This document shows, one piece after another, positions 52,588 to 60,809 of a stretch of DNA of 64,000 nucleotides. The position numbers were made by a program, and so were the translations under genes. The stretch comes from Empedobacter brevis_A (GTDB taxonomy: Bacteria > Bacteroidota > Bacteroidia > Flavobacteriales > Weeksellaceae). The stretch covers positions 124,001 through 188,000 of the forward strand of contig NZ_CBCPHV010000005.1 of assembly GCF_965118635.1 (NCBI RefSeq), read 5' to 3'. The notes under the pieces were generated by a model, which saw only the letters and a program-made list of their open reading frames with translations, did not search any database and was not told where the DNA came from. Numbering within the stretch: position 1 is the stretch's first letter; each line of letters starts with the position of its first letter.

Positions 52588-53289
52588 ATGAAATTAGATA
52601 TCCTTGCAATTGGTGCACATCCTGATGATATAGAATTGGGTTGTGGAGGAACGCTTGCAAAAGAAATTAAAAACGGTAAAAAAGTTGGAGTTCTTGATTT
52701 GACAAAAGGAGAATTAGGAACACGCGGAACTGATGAAACTCGCCGAATAGAAGCAAATGATGCCAAAAATATTTTAGGAATTATTGTAAGAGAAAATCTT
52801 GGAATCCCTGATGGCTTTTTCATGAATGACAAAGAAAATCAATTAAAAATTGTAGAAATCATTCGAAAATATCAGCCCGATATAATTTTGAGTAATGCTC
52901 CTCATGACAGACATCCAGATCATGGAAAAGGATCTGATTTAGTAAATACCGCTATCTTTTTATCAGGATTACCAAAAATTGAGAACGGTTTAGCAGCTTG
53001 GCGCCCTAAAAAGCACTTTCATTATATTCAATGGTTGCCTTTAGAACCTCACTTTGTCGTAGACATTTCAGGATTTATTGATACAAAAGTAGAAGCTTGT
53101 TTAGCTTATAAGACACAATTCTTTGATCCTAATTCAAGTGAACCACAAACACCTATTTCTTCGAAAAATTTTACAGATTCTATTCGATATCGAGCATATG
53201 ATTTAGGAAGATTAATCGGAAGAGAAGCTGGAGAAGGATTTATTTCACGAAGTTATATTGGTGTAAATAATTTAGATTCTTTAATTTAG
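52588..53289 (+). CDS. bshB1: Bacillithiol biosynthesis deacetylase BshB1
   Basis: Removes the acetyl group from GlcNAc-malate to give GlcN-malate, the second step of bacillithiol synthesis. 233 residues of the LmbE/PIG-L zinc deacetylase family: GAHPDDIELGCGGTL at the N-terminus and DRHPDHGKGSDLV carry the zinc and base residues. It is two bases downstream of the peroxidase gene. BshA and BshC partners are not in the window. Confidence 0.93.
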   Translation: MKLDILAIGAHPDDIELGCGGTLAKEIKNGKKVGVLDLTKGELGTRGTDETRRIEANDAKNILGIIVRENLGIPDGFFMNDKENQLKIVEIIRKYQPDIILSNAPHDRHPDHGKGSDLVNTAIFLSGLPKIENGLAAWRPKKHFHYIQWLPLEPHFVVDISGFIDTKVEACLAYKTQFFDPNSSEPQTPISSKNFTDSIRYRAYDLGRLIGREAGEGFISRSYIGVNNLDSLI

Positions 53290-53290
53290 A

Positions 53291-53320
53291 AATAAAGGTT
53301 TAAAAAACCTTTATTTTTTT
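53291..53320 (+). terminator. Terminator after bshB1
   Basis: AATAAAGGTT / AACCTTTATT hairpin followed by seven T, directly after the stop. Confidence 0.85.
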
Positions 53321-53330
53321 ACAAAAATTA

Positions 53331-53361
53331 TTTGCTAGTACCGATTAATAGGCTATATTTG
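53331..53361 (+). promoter_or_regulatory. Promoter of the tRNA-His array
   Basis: TTTG (53331-53334) and TATATTTG (53354-53361) separated by 19 bases: the clearest consensus promoter in the window, about 48 bases before the first tRNA. Confidence 0.78.
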
Positions 53362-53409
53362 CAATCCAATTGAGAGATTAATTTTAAAGTTAATTTCATA
53401 TTGATAAAT

Positions 53410-53484
53410 GGTGATTGTAGCTCAGTTGGTTAGAGCGCCGGATTGTGGTTCCGGAGGTCGTGGGTTCGAGACCCATCATTCACC
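53410..53484 (+). tRNA. tRNA-His (anticodon GTG), copy 1
   Basis: 75 bases including the extra 5' G (G-1 pairing C73) typical of tRNA-His. Anticodon stem CCGGA/TCCGG around TTGTGGT. The acceptor stem carries a T-T mismatch at 5:68 (GTGATTG against CATTCAC). Confidence 0.96.
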
Positions 53485-53527
53485 CTAAAAACGTTAGAAT
53501 TCGTTTCAAAAAAAATTCACACCAAAT
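53485..53527 (+). repeat. Spacer 1 of the tRNA-His array
   Basis: 43-base spacer nearly identical to 53603-53644, so the tRNA with its spacer forms a tandem unit of about 118 bases. It contains AAACG..CGTTT inverted arms and ends in CACCAAATGGTG across the next tRNA start. Confidence 0.85.
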
Positions 53528-53602
53528 GGTGATTGTAGCTCAGTTGGTTAGAGCGCCGGATTGTGGTTCCGGAGGTCGTGGGTTCGAGACCCATCATTCA
53601 CC
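53528..53602 (+). tRNA. tRNA-His (anticodon GTG), copy 2
   Basis: Identical in sequence to copy 1, including the 5:68 mismatch. Confidence 0.96.
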
Positions 53603-53644
53603 CTAAAACGTTAGAATTCGTTTCAAAAGAAATTCATACCAAAT
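53603..53644 (+). repeat. Spacer 2 of the tRNA-His array
   Basis: Differs from spacer 1 by one missing A and two substitutions, indicating recent tandem duplication of the whole unit. Confidence 0.85.
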
Positions 53645-53719
53645 GGTGATTGTAGCTCAGTTGGTTAGAGCGCCGGATTGTGGTTCCGGAGGTCGTGGGT
53701 TCGAGACCCATCATTCACC
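53645..53719 (+). tRNA. tRNA-His (anticodon GTG), copy 3
   Basis: Identical in sequence to copies 1 and 2. It is followed eight bases later by a terminator. Confidence 0.96.
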
Positions 53720-53726
53720 CCAGATT

Positions 53727-53763
53727 AAATCTCAACTTTTCTATTGAAGTTGAGATTTTTTTA
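53727..53763 (+). terminator. Terminator after the tRNA-His array
   Basis: AAATCTCAACTT / AAGTTGAGATTT hairpin followed by T run. Confidence 0.9.
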
Positions 53764-53899
53764 TTCGATTTTATTTCCATTTTGATAAGATTTAGATATT
53801 AAGTACTTTCCGTAAATATTTAAAATTCAAATAATAATTTATTAAAATTCATATTTGGTATATTTTTTTCTCTAGTAAAAAATCAACAAATTACTTACT

Positions 53900-55114
53900 A
53901 TGGATTTACACTCAGGCTTACCTTTTTGGATCGTTAAAAACGAATTCTTTAATCTTTACAATCCGCTCAGAGAAAATTATAGTATTGATGTCGCTATTAT
54001 TGGATCTGGAATTACAGGATCATTAGTCGCTCATGAACTATGTGAGGCAGGGATTTCTTGTGCAATTTTTGATAAACGTACAATTGGAACGGGAAGTTCA
54101 AGTGCTTCTACTGCCCAATTACAATATGAGATTGATATCCCGCTTTGTGATTTAGTAAAAAAGGTTCCTGAAAAAATTGCAGTTGATGCTTATTTTAATT
54201 GTTTACAATCAATTGCAGCTATTGAAAATGTTTTCAAGAAAACTAAGGTTGATGCAGATTTTGTTCGTGTTCCATCCGTTTTTTTAGCCAGTAATAAGCA
54301 AGGTGTTGAATTATTAGACAGAGAATATGAAATAAGAACAGAAGTTGGTTTACCAGTAAATTATTTAGATGCAAAACAACTAAAAGAATATCAAAATATT
54401 GATGGAATTGCAGCTTTACAAAATGACACTTCTGCTATGATGGATGCTTACAAAGGTGCGATTAATCTTTTGAAATATCATCAGAAAAAAAATAATCTAA
54501 AATTATTTACGCATACAAAAATTGAAAAAATTCAAGAAAATAAAAACGATTGTGAACTATTAACTGAAGACGGTCATACTATTAAATGTAAATATATTAT
54601 CATCGCAACAGGTTTTGAAGCTGAACAATTTTTACCTAAAAAAGTAATGTCTTTACTTTCCACTTATGCAATTATTTCTCAACCTGTTGATGAAAAAATG
54701 ATATGGCCACATCGAAGTTTAATATGGGAAACAGCCGAACCATATTTATATATGAGAACGACATTGGATAATCGATTAATTGTTGGTGGAGAAGATGAAG
54801 AATTTTATAATCCTGAAAAACGAGATGACTTACTTCGTAATAAAATAAAAACACTTGAACGAAAATTCAAGAATTTATATCCAGAGATCGAATTTATTAC
54901 GGAAATGGCTTGGTGTGGAACATTTAGTTCGACTAAAGATGGATTACCTTATATGGGACCATGGAAAAAAGGTGAACGAAAATTATTTGCATTAGGTTAT
55001 GGAGGAAATGGAATTACATTTTCTATGATTGCTGCTCAAGTTTTGCGTAACATTATTTTAGGAAAAAATGAACCAAGATTAGAAACTTTTGGTTTTGATC
55101 GCCCGCATAAATAA
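53900..55114 (+). CDS. FAD-dependent oxidoreductase (DAO family)
   Basis: 404 residues. The N-terminal FAD-binding GSGITGSLVAHELCEAG (DxGxGxxG type) and the C-terminal LPYMGPWKKGERKLFALGYGGNGITFSM region place it in the glycine/D-amino-acid oxidase (DAO) superfamily. The C-terminal Rieske domain found in many related proteins is absent. The substrate is unknown. Its stop lies six bases before the ligase-associated exonuclease start, with no terminator between, so it heads the DNA-repair operon. Confidence 0.88.
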   Translation: MDLHSGLPFWIVKNEFFNLYNPLRENYSIDVAIIGSGITGSLVAHELCEAGISCAIFDKRTIGTGSSSASTAQLQYEIDIPLCDLVKKVPEKIAVDAYFNCLQSIAAIENVFKKTKVDADFVRVPSVFLASNKQGVELLDREYEIRTEVGLPVNYLDAKQLKEYQNIDGIAALQNDTSAMMDAYKGAINLLKYHQKKNNLKLFTHTKIEKIQENKNDCELLTEDGHTIKCKYIIIATGFEAEQFLPKKVMSLLSTYAIISQPVDEKMIWPHRSLIWETAEPYLYMRTTLDNRLIVGGEDEEFYNPEKRDDLLRNKIKTLERKFKNLYPEIEFITEMAWCGTFSSTKDGLPYMGPWKKGERKLFALGYGGNGITFSMIAAQVLRNIILGKNEPRLETFGFDRPHK

Positions 55115-55120
55115 ACTAAC

Positions 55121-56116
55121 ATGAAATTACTTTCTACCAACGAAAATGGAATCTATTGTGCACAAGGCGATTTTTATATCGATCCTTGGAAACCTGTGAA
55201 ACATGCTTTGATTACACATGCTCATGCCGATCACGCTCGTTGGGGAAATCAGAAATATTTGTGTCACACGTTTACAGAACCTATTTTACGATTGCGATTA
55301 GGAGAGAATTTAAACATTCAAACAATTGATTACAAGCAGCAACTTACAATCAATGGTGTTAAAGTCACTTTTTTTCCTGCTGGTCACGTGATAGGATCTG
55401 CTCAAATTCGATTAGAATACAAAGGTGAAATTTGGGTTGTCACTGGAGATTATAAATTATATGATGACGGAACATCGACACCTTACGAACCTGTAAAATG
55501 TCATCATTTTATCACTGAATCAACGTTTGGTTTGCCAATTTATCAATTTGAATCTCCTTTAAAAGTTTTTAAAGAAATTGAAGAATGGTGGAAAGAAAAT
55601 CAATCTCAAGAGCTAAACACAATTGTCATGTGTTATTCATTGGGAAAAGCACAATCTATTTTAAATTCAATCGATCAATCTATTGGAGATATTTATGTTC
55701 ATCCCGCTGTTTATAATATCAATAAAGCTTTTGAAAAAGTTGGATTTCATTTTGAAGGAGAACCTATTTTTCAAGAAACCGATAAAAAGTTAATCAAAAA
55801 TAGTTTAATCATTTGTCCTCCAGCATCAGATGGTTCTACTTGGCAAAAAAAATTAGGCCCTTCAAAAAAATCATTTTGTAGTGGTTGGATGCAAGTTCGT
55901 GGAGCTCGTCGCCGTCGAGGTGTTGATAAAGGTTTTGTATTTTCTGATCATTGCGATTTCAAGAGCTTGAATCAAGCTATTAAAAATACGGAGGCTGAAA
56001 ATATTTACGTTACACATGGTTATGAAATTCAATTTACTAAATGGATTAATGAAGAATTAAATTTGAATGGTCAAATATTGAACACATTGTTTAATGATAA
56101 TAATGAAGAGGAATGA
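55121..56116 (+). CDS. Ligase-associated DNA exonuclease (metallo-beta-lactamase fold)
   Basis: 331 residues. The HAHADH metal motif is H33, H35, D37, H38; further metal ligands lie in FFPAGHVIGSAQI and TGDYKLYDDG, and the beta-CASP-like end is SDHCDFKSL. It is the SNM1/Pso2-like 5' exonuclease that regularly accompanies bacterial ATP-dependent ligases. It overlaps the ligase gene by four bases (ATGA) and follows the FAD enzyme by six. Confidence 0.93.
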   Translation: MKLLSTNENGIYCAQGDFYIDPWKPVKHALITHAHADHARWGNQKYLCHTFTEPILRLRLGENLNIQTIDYKQQLTINGVKVTFFPAGHVIGSAQIRLEYKGEIWVVTGDYKLYDDGTSTPYEPVKCHHFITESTFGLPIYQFESPLKVFKEIEEWWKENQSQELNTIVMCYSLGKAQSILNSIDQSIGDIYVHPAVYNINKAFEKVGFHFEGEPIFQETDKKLIKNSLIICPPASDGSTWQKKLGPSKKSFCSGWMQVRGARRRRGVDKGFVFSDHCDFKSLNQAIKNTEAENIYVTHGYEIQFTKWINEELNLNGQILNTLFNDNNEEE

Positions 56117-57708
56117 GAAAATTTGCTGATTTATTTGATGCTTTGGATAGCACAACAAAAACTAATGAAAAAGTTGAAGCTTTAATCTCTTATTTCCAAA
56201 AAGTTAATCAAGAAGAATTACTTTTTTCCATTGCATTATTAATTGGTTTAAAACCTAAAAGAGCATTTAAAACAACACATTTACGAGAATGGTGTTCAGA
56301 AATTTCTGAAATTCCTTTGTGGTTGATCGAAGACTCTTATTATGTTGTTGGCGATTTAGCTGAAACATTAGCTTTATTAATTCCTACTCATCACAATCAA
56401 AACAAAGAAAAATCCTTAAAAAATTATTTTCAAGAACTAACAGCTGCTAAAAATTGGACCATTGAAGAGCAAAAAAAATATGTCCTACATAATTGGAATC
56501 AATTGAGTGGAACAGATTTATTTATTTTCAATAAATTAATTACAGGAAATTTACGCGTTGGCGTTTCCAAAACTTTGGTCGTTAGAGCATTGGCTAAATT
56601 ATTAAATGAAGAAACATCTACCATTTCACATCTAATTATTGGAAAGTGGAATCCATTGGAAATTACATTCGATTCTATATTTAACAAAAATGCGATCGAA
56701 TCTAAAGCTCATCTTCCCTACCCGTTTTATTTAGCTTATCCTGTCCAAGATAATTTCTTCGAAATCGAAAAAATTGATGATTTTATTTTAGAAAAAAAAT
56801 TAGATGGAATTCGAGGTCAACTTATTATCAGAGAAGATGAAATTTACATTTGGTCACGTGGTGAAGATATTTTAACCGATAAATTTCCAGAGTTTGAAGA
56901 ACTGAAATTACAATTACCAAATGGAACTGTTATTGATGGTGAAATAATTCCTTGGAAAGATGATGCTCCTTTACCGTTTAGCATAATGCAAACAAGAATT
57001 GGTCGGAAAAATGTAACAAAGAAATATTTGGAACAAGCTCCCTTGGTAATGGTTTGCTATGATTTATTGGAAGACAACGGAATTGATATTCGACATAAAC
57101 CTTTACATGAAAGAAGAAAACGTTTGATTGAAATTTTATCTTATATAAATTCTCCTCTTTTATTACTTTCAGAAGAAATAATTTTTTCTGATTGGAATGA
57201 AGCATTAGAATTCCGAAATGAAGCAAGAAATCATCATGCTGAAGGCTTGATGATTAAACGATCAAATTCACCATACGAAGTTGGTAGAAAAAAAGGAAAT
57301 TGGTACAAATGGAAATCAGATCCGTTAAGTATAGATGCTGTTTTATTATATGCACAAAGTGGTTCTGGAAGACGATCAAATTTATTTACAGATTACACTT
57401 TTGCTGTTTGGCAAGCAAATCAATTGGTTCCTTTTGCTAAAGCATATTCTGGATTGACTGATGCAGAAATTAATAAAGTTGACCGTTGGGTGAAACGAAA
57501 TACACTTGAAAAATTTGGTCCTGTACGAAGCGTAAAACCAGAATTGGTTTTTGAAATCGCATTCGAAGGAATTGCCAAAAGTACTCGACATAAATCTGGA
57601 GTTGCTGTTCGATTTCCCAGGATATCACGTTGGCGAGAAGATAAAAGTGTAAACGAAGCCAATACATTAGAGGATTTGAATGATCTATTAGCTAAATACG
57701 GAAATTAA
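56113..57708 (+). CDS. ATP-dependent DNA ligase (ligase-associated cluster type)
   Basis: 531 residues. The nucleotidyl-transfer lysine is K229 in KLDGIR (KxDGxR motif I). SRGEDI, DGEI, CYDLLEDNG, EGLMIKR and the closing WYKWK motif V follow in order, then the OB-fold end. The N-terminal 200 residues form the DNA-binding domain seen in Lig B/C type bacterial ligases. Joins nicks with ATP, here probably as part of a repair system. Overlaps exonuclease by four bases and helicase by one. Confidence 0.95.
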   Translation: MRKFADLFDALDSTTKTNEKVEALISYFQKVNQEELLFSIALLIGLKPKRAFKTTHLREWCSEISEIPLWLIEDSYYVVGDLAETLALLIPTHHNQNKEKSLKNYFQELTAAKNWTIEEQKKYVLHNWNQLSGTDLFIFNKLITGNLRVGVSKTLVVRALAKLLNEETSTISHLIIGKWNPLEITFDSIFNKNAIESKAHLPYPFYLAYPVQDNFFEIEKIDDFILEKKLDGIRGQLIIREDEIYIWSRGEDILTDKFPEFEELKLQLPNGTVIDGEIIPWKDDAPLPFSIMQTRIGRKNVTKKYLEQAPLVMVCYDLLEDNGIDIRHKPLHERRKRLIEILSYINSPLLLLSEEIIFSDWNEALEFRNEARNHHAEGLMIKRSNSPYEVGRKKGNWYKWKSDPLSIDAVLLYAQSGSGRRSNLFTDYTFAVWQANQLVPFAKAYSGLTDAEINKVDRWVKRNTLEKFGPVRSVKPELVFEIAFEGIAKSTRHKSGVAVRFPRISRWREDKSVNEANTLEDLNDLLAKYGN

Positions 57709-60140
57709 TGAACAATTTTGCTGATGTTTTTTATAATAACCAGAATTGGATTCCTCATCCATTTCAAAAACAAGCTTGGAAAGCCATCAAAAATGGAGAA
57801 TCAGGTTTGTTAAATGCGCCTACAGGTTATGGAAAAACATTTGCCATATGGTTTGGAATTTTAGATTACTATTACAATCAAAGTTTAAAAGAAAAACCAA
57901 ATCGAAAAGGTTTACATACTTTATGGATTACGCCTTTACGTTCCTTATCCAAAGAAATTTATCTTGCAACTAATCGTGTTTCAGATGAATTAGAATTAGA
58001 TTATCGCATAGAATTGAGAACTGGAGATACTTCTATTTCAGCTCGTCAAAAGCAATTAAAAGATTCGCCAGAAACATTAATTACAACGCCAGAAAGTGTT
58101 CATCTTCTTTTATCTACTAAGAATTGGAGAAAGTTTTTCGAAAATTTAGAATTTATTGTAGTGGACGAATGGCACGAATTACTTGGTTCTAAACGCGGTG
58201 TAATGATTGAATTGGCAATTCAAACACTTAGAGAATTAAACCCAAATTTAAAAATATGGGGAATATCTGCAACCATTGGCAATTTGAATCAAGCAAAAGA
58301 AATATTAATTCCGCATCAAAACTCTACTTTAATAAAGTCTAATATTAGAAAGAAAATCGAAGTCAAAACTATTTTTCCTGATAACGTTGAAAAATATCCA
58401 TCTGCAGGACATTTAGGATTACAATTAATTGATAAAGTTATTCCTATTATTTTAGCGCATGAATCTACATTATTATTTACCAACACTCGATCTCAAGCAG
58501 AAATTTGGTATCAAAAACTAATTGAACATCATCCCGATTTTGCAGGACAAATTGCCTTACACCATGGTTCTTTAAGTGATGAACTACGACTTTGGGTAGA
58601 AGATGCATTGCGTAAAGGAATTTTAAAAGCAGTAGTTTGTACTTCAAGTTTAGATCTAGGTGTAGATTTTAATTCGGTTGATTGTGTTATTCAAATTGGT
58701 TCTGCAAAAGGAATTGCTCGATTTTTACAACGCGCAGGACGATCTGGTCATCGACCAAATGAAACGTCTAAAATCTATTTTCTACCAACACATTCTTTAG
58801 AAATAATGGAAGGTTCTTCTATAAAATATGCAATACAAAGAATGTTTATAGAAGAGCGAATTCCTTATATCCGAAGCTTTGATTTATTAATTCAATACAT
58901 GATGACTTTAGCAGTTGGTGAAGGGTTGAATGTTGATTTATTGTACAATCAAATTATACAAACACATGCTTATAAAAGTGTTTCTCGCGAAGAATATATG
59001 CAATGTTTAGCTTTATTAACCCACGGAGGAAAATCCTTAACTGCATATGATGAATTTCATAAATTGATAAAAGACGACCAAGACAATTTATATAAAGCTG
59101 CTTCACGAAAAATTGCAATGCAACATCGTTTATCAATAGGAACAATAGTATCTAATCTAATGATGAAAGTTAAATTATTAGGCGGTAAATATTTAGGATC
59201 AATAGAGGAAGGCTTTATCAGCCGACTAAAAGAAGGTGAAGCATTTTGGTTCTCTGGTCGTCCATTAGAAGTTCAGCAAATAAAATACAACGAAGTAATA
59301 GTCAAACCTTCAAAAAAGAAAAAAGGAACAATCCCATCTTGGATGGGCGGGCGATTTGGAATATCTCAGAATTACGGAGAAGCAATTCGTCATATGTTTG
59401 ATGAAGTAGACAAAGGAATTTCAAAAAAATATGAAGAATTACGATTTTTAGAACCTTTGTTTGAAGAACAAAAAATAAAATCTTATCTACCCAAAGAAAA
59501 CGAATTAATGGTTGAATATATACATACCAAACATGGATATCATTTGCTTATTTATCCTTATGAAGGAAAATTAGTACACGAAGGTATGGCAGCTATTCTT
59601 GCTTATCGAATCAGTCAAATTCAGCCGATGACTTTTAGTATTTCGTCCAATGATTATGGATTCGAATTATTAAGTGATCAAGAATTTCCAATCGAAGATT
59701 ATCTGTTTGAACTTTTTGAAGTTAAAAATTTAAGTACAGATATTTCGCAAGGTGTGAGCTTAGAAGAAATGGCAAGAAGAAAATTTAGAGATATCGCAAG
59801 TATTTCTGGTTTAATATTTAATGGATATCCGGGAAAATCAATAAAAACAAAACATCTTCAAGCAAATGCTTCATTATTTTTTAGTGTTTTTAAGGATTAT
59901 GAACCTGATAATCTGTTATATAAACAAGCTTATGACGAAGTTTACGATTTTCAATTGGAAAGAAGCCGAATGCAACAAGCTTTTGAACGAATAGAAAGCC
60001 ACGAAATAATTTTAAGAAAACCTTCAAAATTAACTCCATTTGCATTTCCTATCTTTGCAGAATCTTTTCGAGAACGTTATTCAAACGAAGATTGGGAAAC
60101 ACGATTAAAACGATTAAAAGACGATTTGACAAATGTATAA
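57708..60140 (+). CDS. Ligase-associated Lhr-like DEXH helicase
   Basis: 810 residues. Walker A with K43 (NAPTGYGKTFAIW), DEWH box from D153, SATIGN motif III, and the second RecA domain with HHGSLSDELR, VVCTSSLDLGVDF and QRAGRSGHR. The C-terminal part contains the winged-helix and beta-barrel regions of Lhr-Core type helicases. It unwinds DNA or RNA:DNA with 3'-5' polarity. It begins one base over the ligase stop and overlaps pdeM by eight bases. Confidence 0.95.
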   Translation: MNNFADVFYNNQNWIPHPFQKQAWKAIKNGESGLLNAPTGYGKTFAIWFGILDYYYNQSLKEKPNRKGLHTLWITPLRSLSKEIYLATNRVSDELELDYRIELRTGDTSISARQKQLKDSPETLITTPESVHLLLSTKNWRKFFENLEFIVVDEWHELLGSKRGVMIELAIQTLRELNPNLKIWGISATIGNLNQAKEILIPHQNSTLIKSNIRKKIEVKTIFPDNVEKYPSAGHLGLQLIDKVIPIILAHESTLLFTNTRSQAEIWYQKLIEHHPDFAGQIALHHGSLSDELRLWVEDALRKGILKAVVCTSSLDLGVDFNSVDCVIQIGSAKGIARFLQRAGRSGHRPNETSKIYFLPTHSLEIMEGSSIKYAIQRMFIEERIPYIRSFDLLIQYMMTLAVGEGLNVDLLYNQIIQTHAYKSVSREEYMQCLALLTHGGKSLTAYDEFHKLIKDDQDNLYKAASRKIAMQHRLSIGTIVSNLMMKVKLLGGKYLGSIEEGFISRLKEGEAFWFSGRPLEVQQIKYNEVIVKPSKKKKGTIPSWMGGRFGISQNYGEAIRHMFDEVDKGISKKYEELRFLEPLFEEQKIKSYLPKENELMVEYIHTKHGYHLLIYPYEGKLVHEGMAAILAYRISQIQPMTFSISSNDYGFELLSDQEFPIEDYLFELFEVKNLSTDISQGVSLEEMARRKFRDIASISGLIFNGYPGKSIKTKHLQANASLFFSVFKDYEPDNLLYKQAYDEVYDFQLERSRMQQAFERIESHEIILRKPSKLTPFAFPIFAESFRERYSNEDWETRLKRLKDDLTNV

Positions 60141-60783
60141 TCCGTTTGAATGGAATTATCATTCTACTAAAATTCATTTTTTACCTCAAAAATTAATGCA
60201 TTTACCAGAACAGAAAACTTTGGTAATCGCAGATTGGCATTTGGGAAAAATAGAGCATTTCCGAAAAAATGGTGCATTTCTTCCTCAAATTAATAATCAA
60301 AAAGAATATATTTTTATTCAGCAACTAATCAAAAATCTAGGTTTAAAAAAAATCATTCTTTTAGGCGATTTATTTCACAGTGAATTAAATTCGGATTGGT
60401 TTGATTTTGTCGAATTTCTTCAATTAAATTCTCAGATTGAATTTATTTTAACCAAAGGAAACCACGATATTCTACCAACTGAATTTTATCAAATAGAAAA
60501 TCTTACAGTTGTAAAATCTTACCAAATTGATGACTTAATTTTCACACACAAAAGTTCAGAAACAGAACCTCATCAACTAAATATAATCGGACATCATCAT
60601 CCCGGAATTATTGTAAAAGCACGAGCGCGACAATCTTATCGTTTACCTTGTTTTTATCTTGAAAATAATACCTTAATTATGCCAGCTTTTGGTGAAATGA
60701 CGGGCTTATATATTTACGAAAAAACAAATCAAAATCAAATTTTTCTAATTTTAGGTCAAGAAATCATCGAATATAATCCTTAA
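60133..60783 (+). CDS. pdeM: Ligase-associated metallophosphoesterase PdeM
   Basis: 216 residues of the calcineurin-like fold: ADWHLGKIEHFRKNGAF, LLGDLFHSELN, TKGNHDIL and IGHHHPG carry the binuclear metal site. PdeM is the fourth standard component of the Lhr/ligase/exonuclease cluster and can act on DNA. It overlaps the helicase by eight bases. The next gene starts 26 bases later. Confidence 0.93.
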   Translation: MYNPFEWNYHSTKIHFLPQKLMHLPEQKTLVIADWHLGKIEHFRKNGAFLPQINNQKEYIFIQQLIKNLGLKKIILLGDLFHSELNSDWFDFVEFLQLNSQIEFILTKGNHDILPTEFYQIENLTVVKSYQIDDLIFTHKSSETEPHQLNIIGHHHPGIIVKARARQSYRLPCFYLENNTLIMPAFGEMTGLYIYEKTNQNQIFLILGQEIIEYNP

Positions 60784-60809
60784 ATTTATTCACAAAAAAA
60801 AATCATTTA

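Noticed and set aside
53410..53719. Possible CRISPR-like array (regular repeats with short spacers)
   Set aside because: The repeat units are complete tRNA-His cloverleafs and the spacers are nearly identical to each other, not diverse.
53900..60783. Anti-phage defence island built around the helicase-nuclease genes
   Set aside because: The four genes match the known ligase-associated repair cluster; no effector, toxin or mobile-element neighbour is present.
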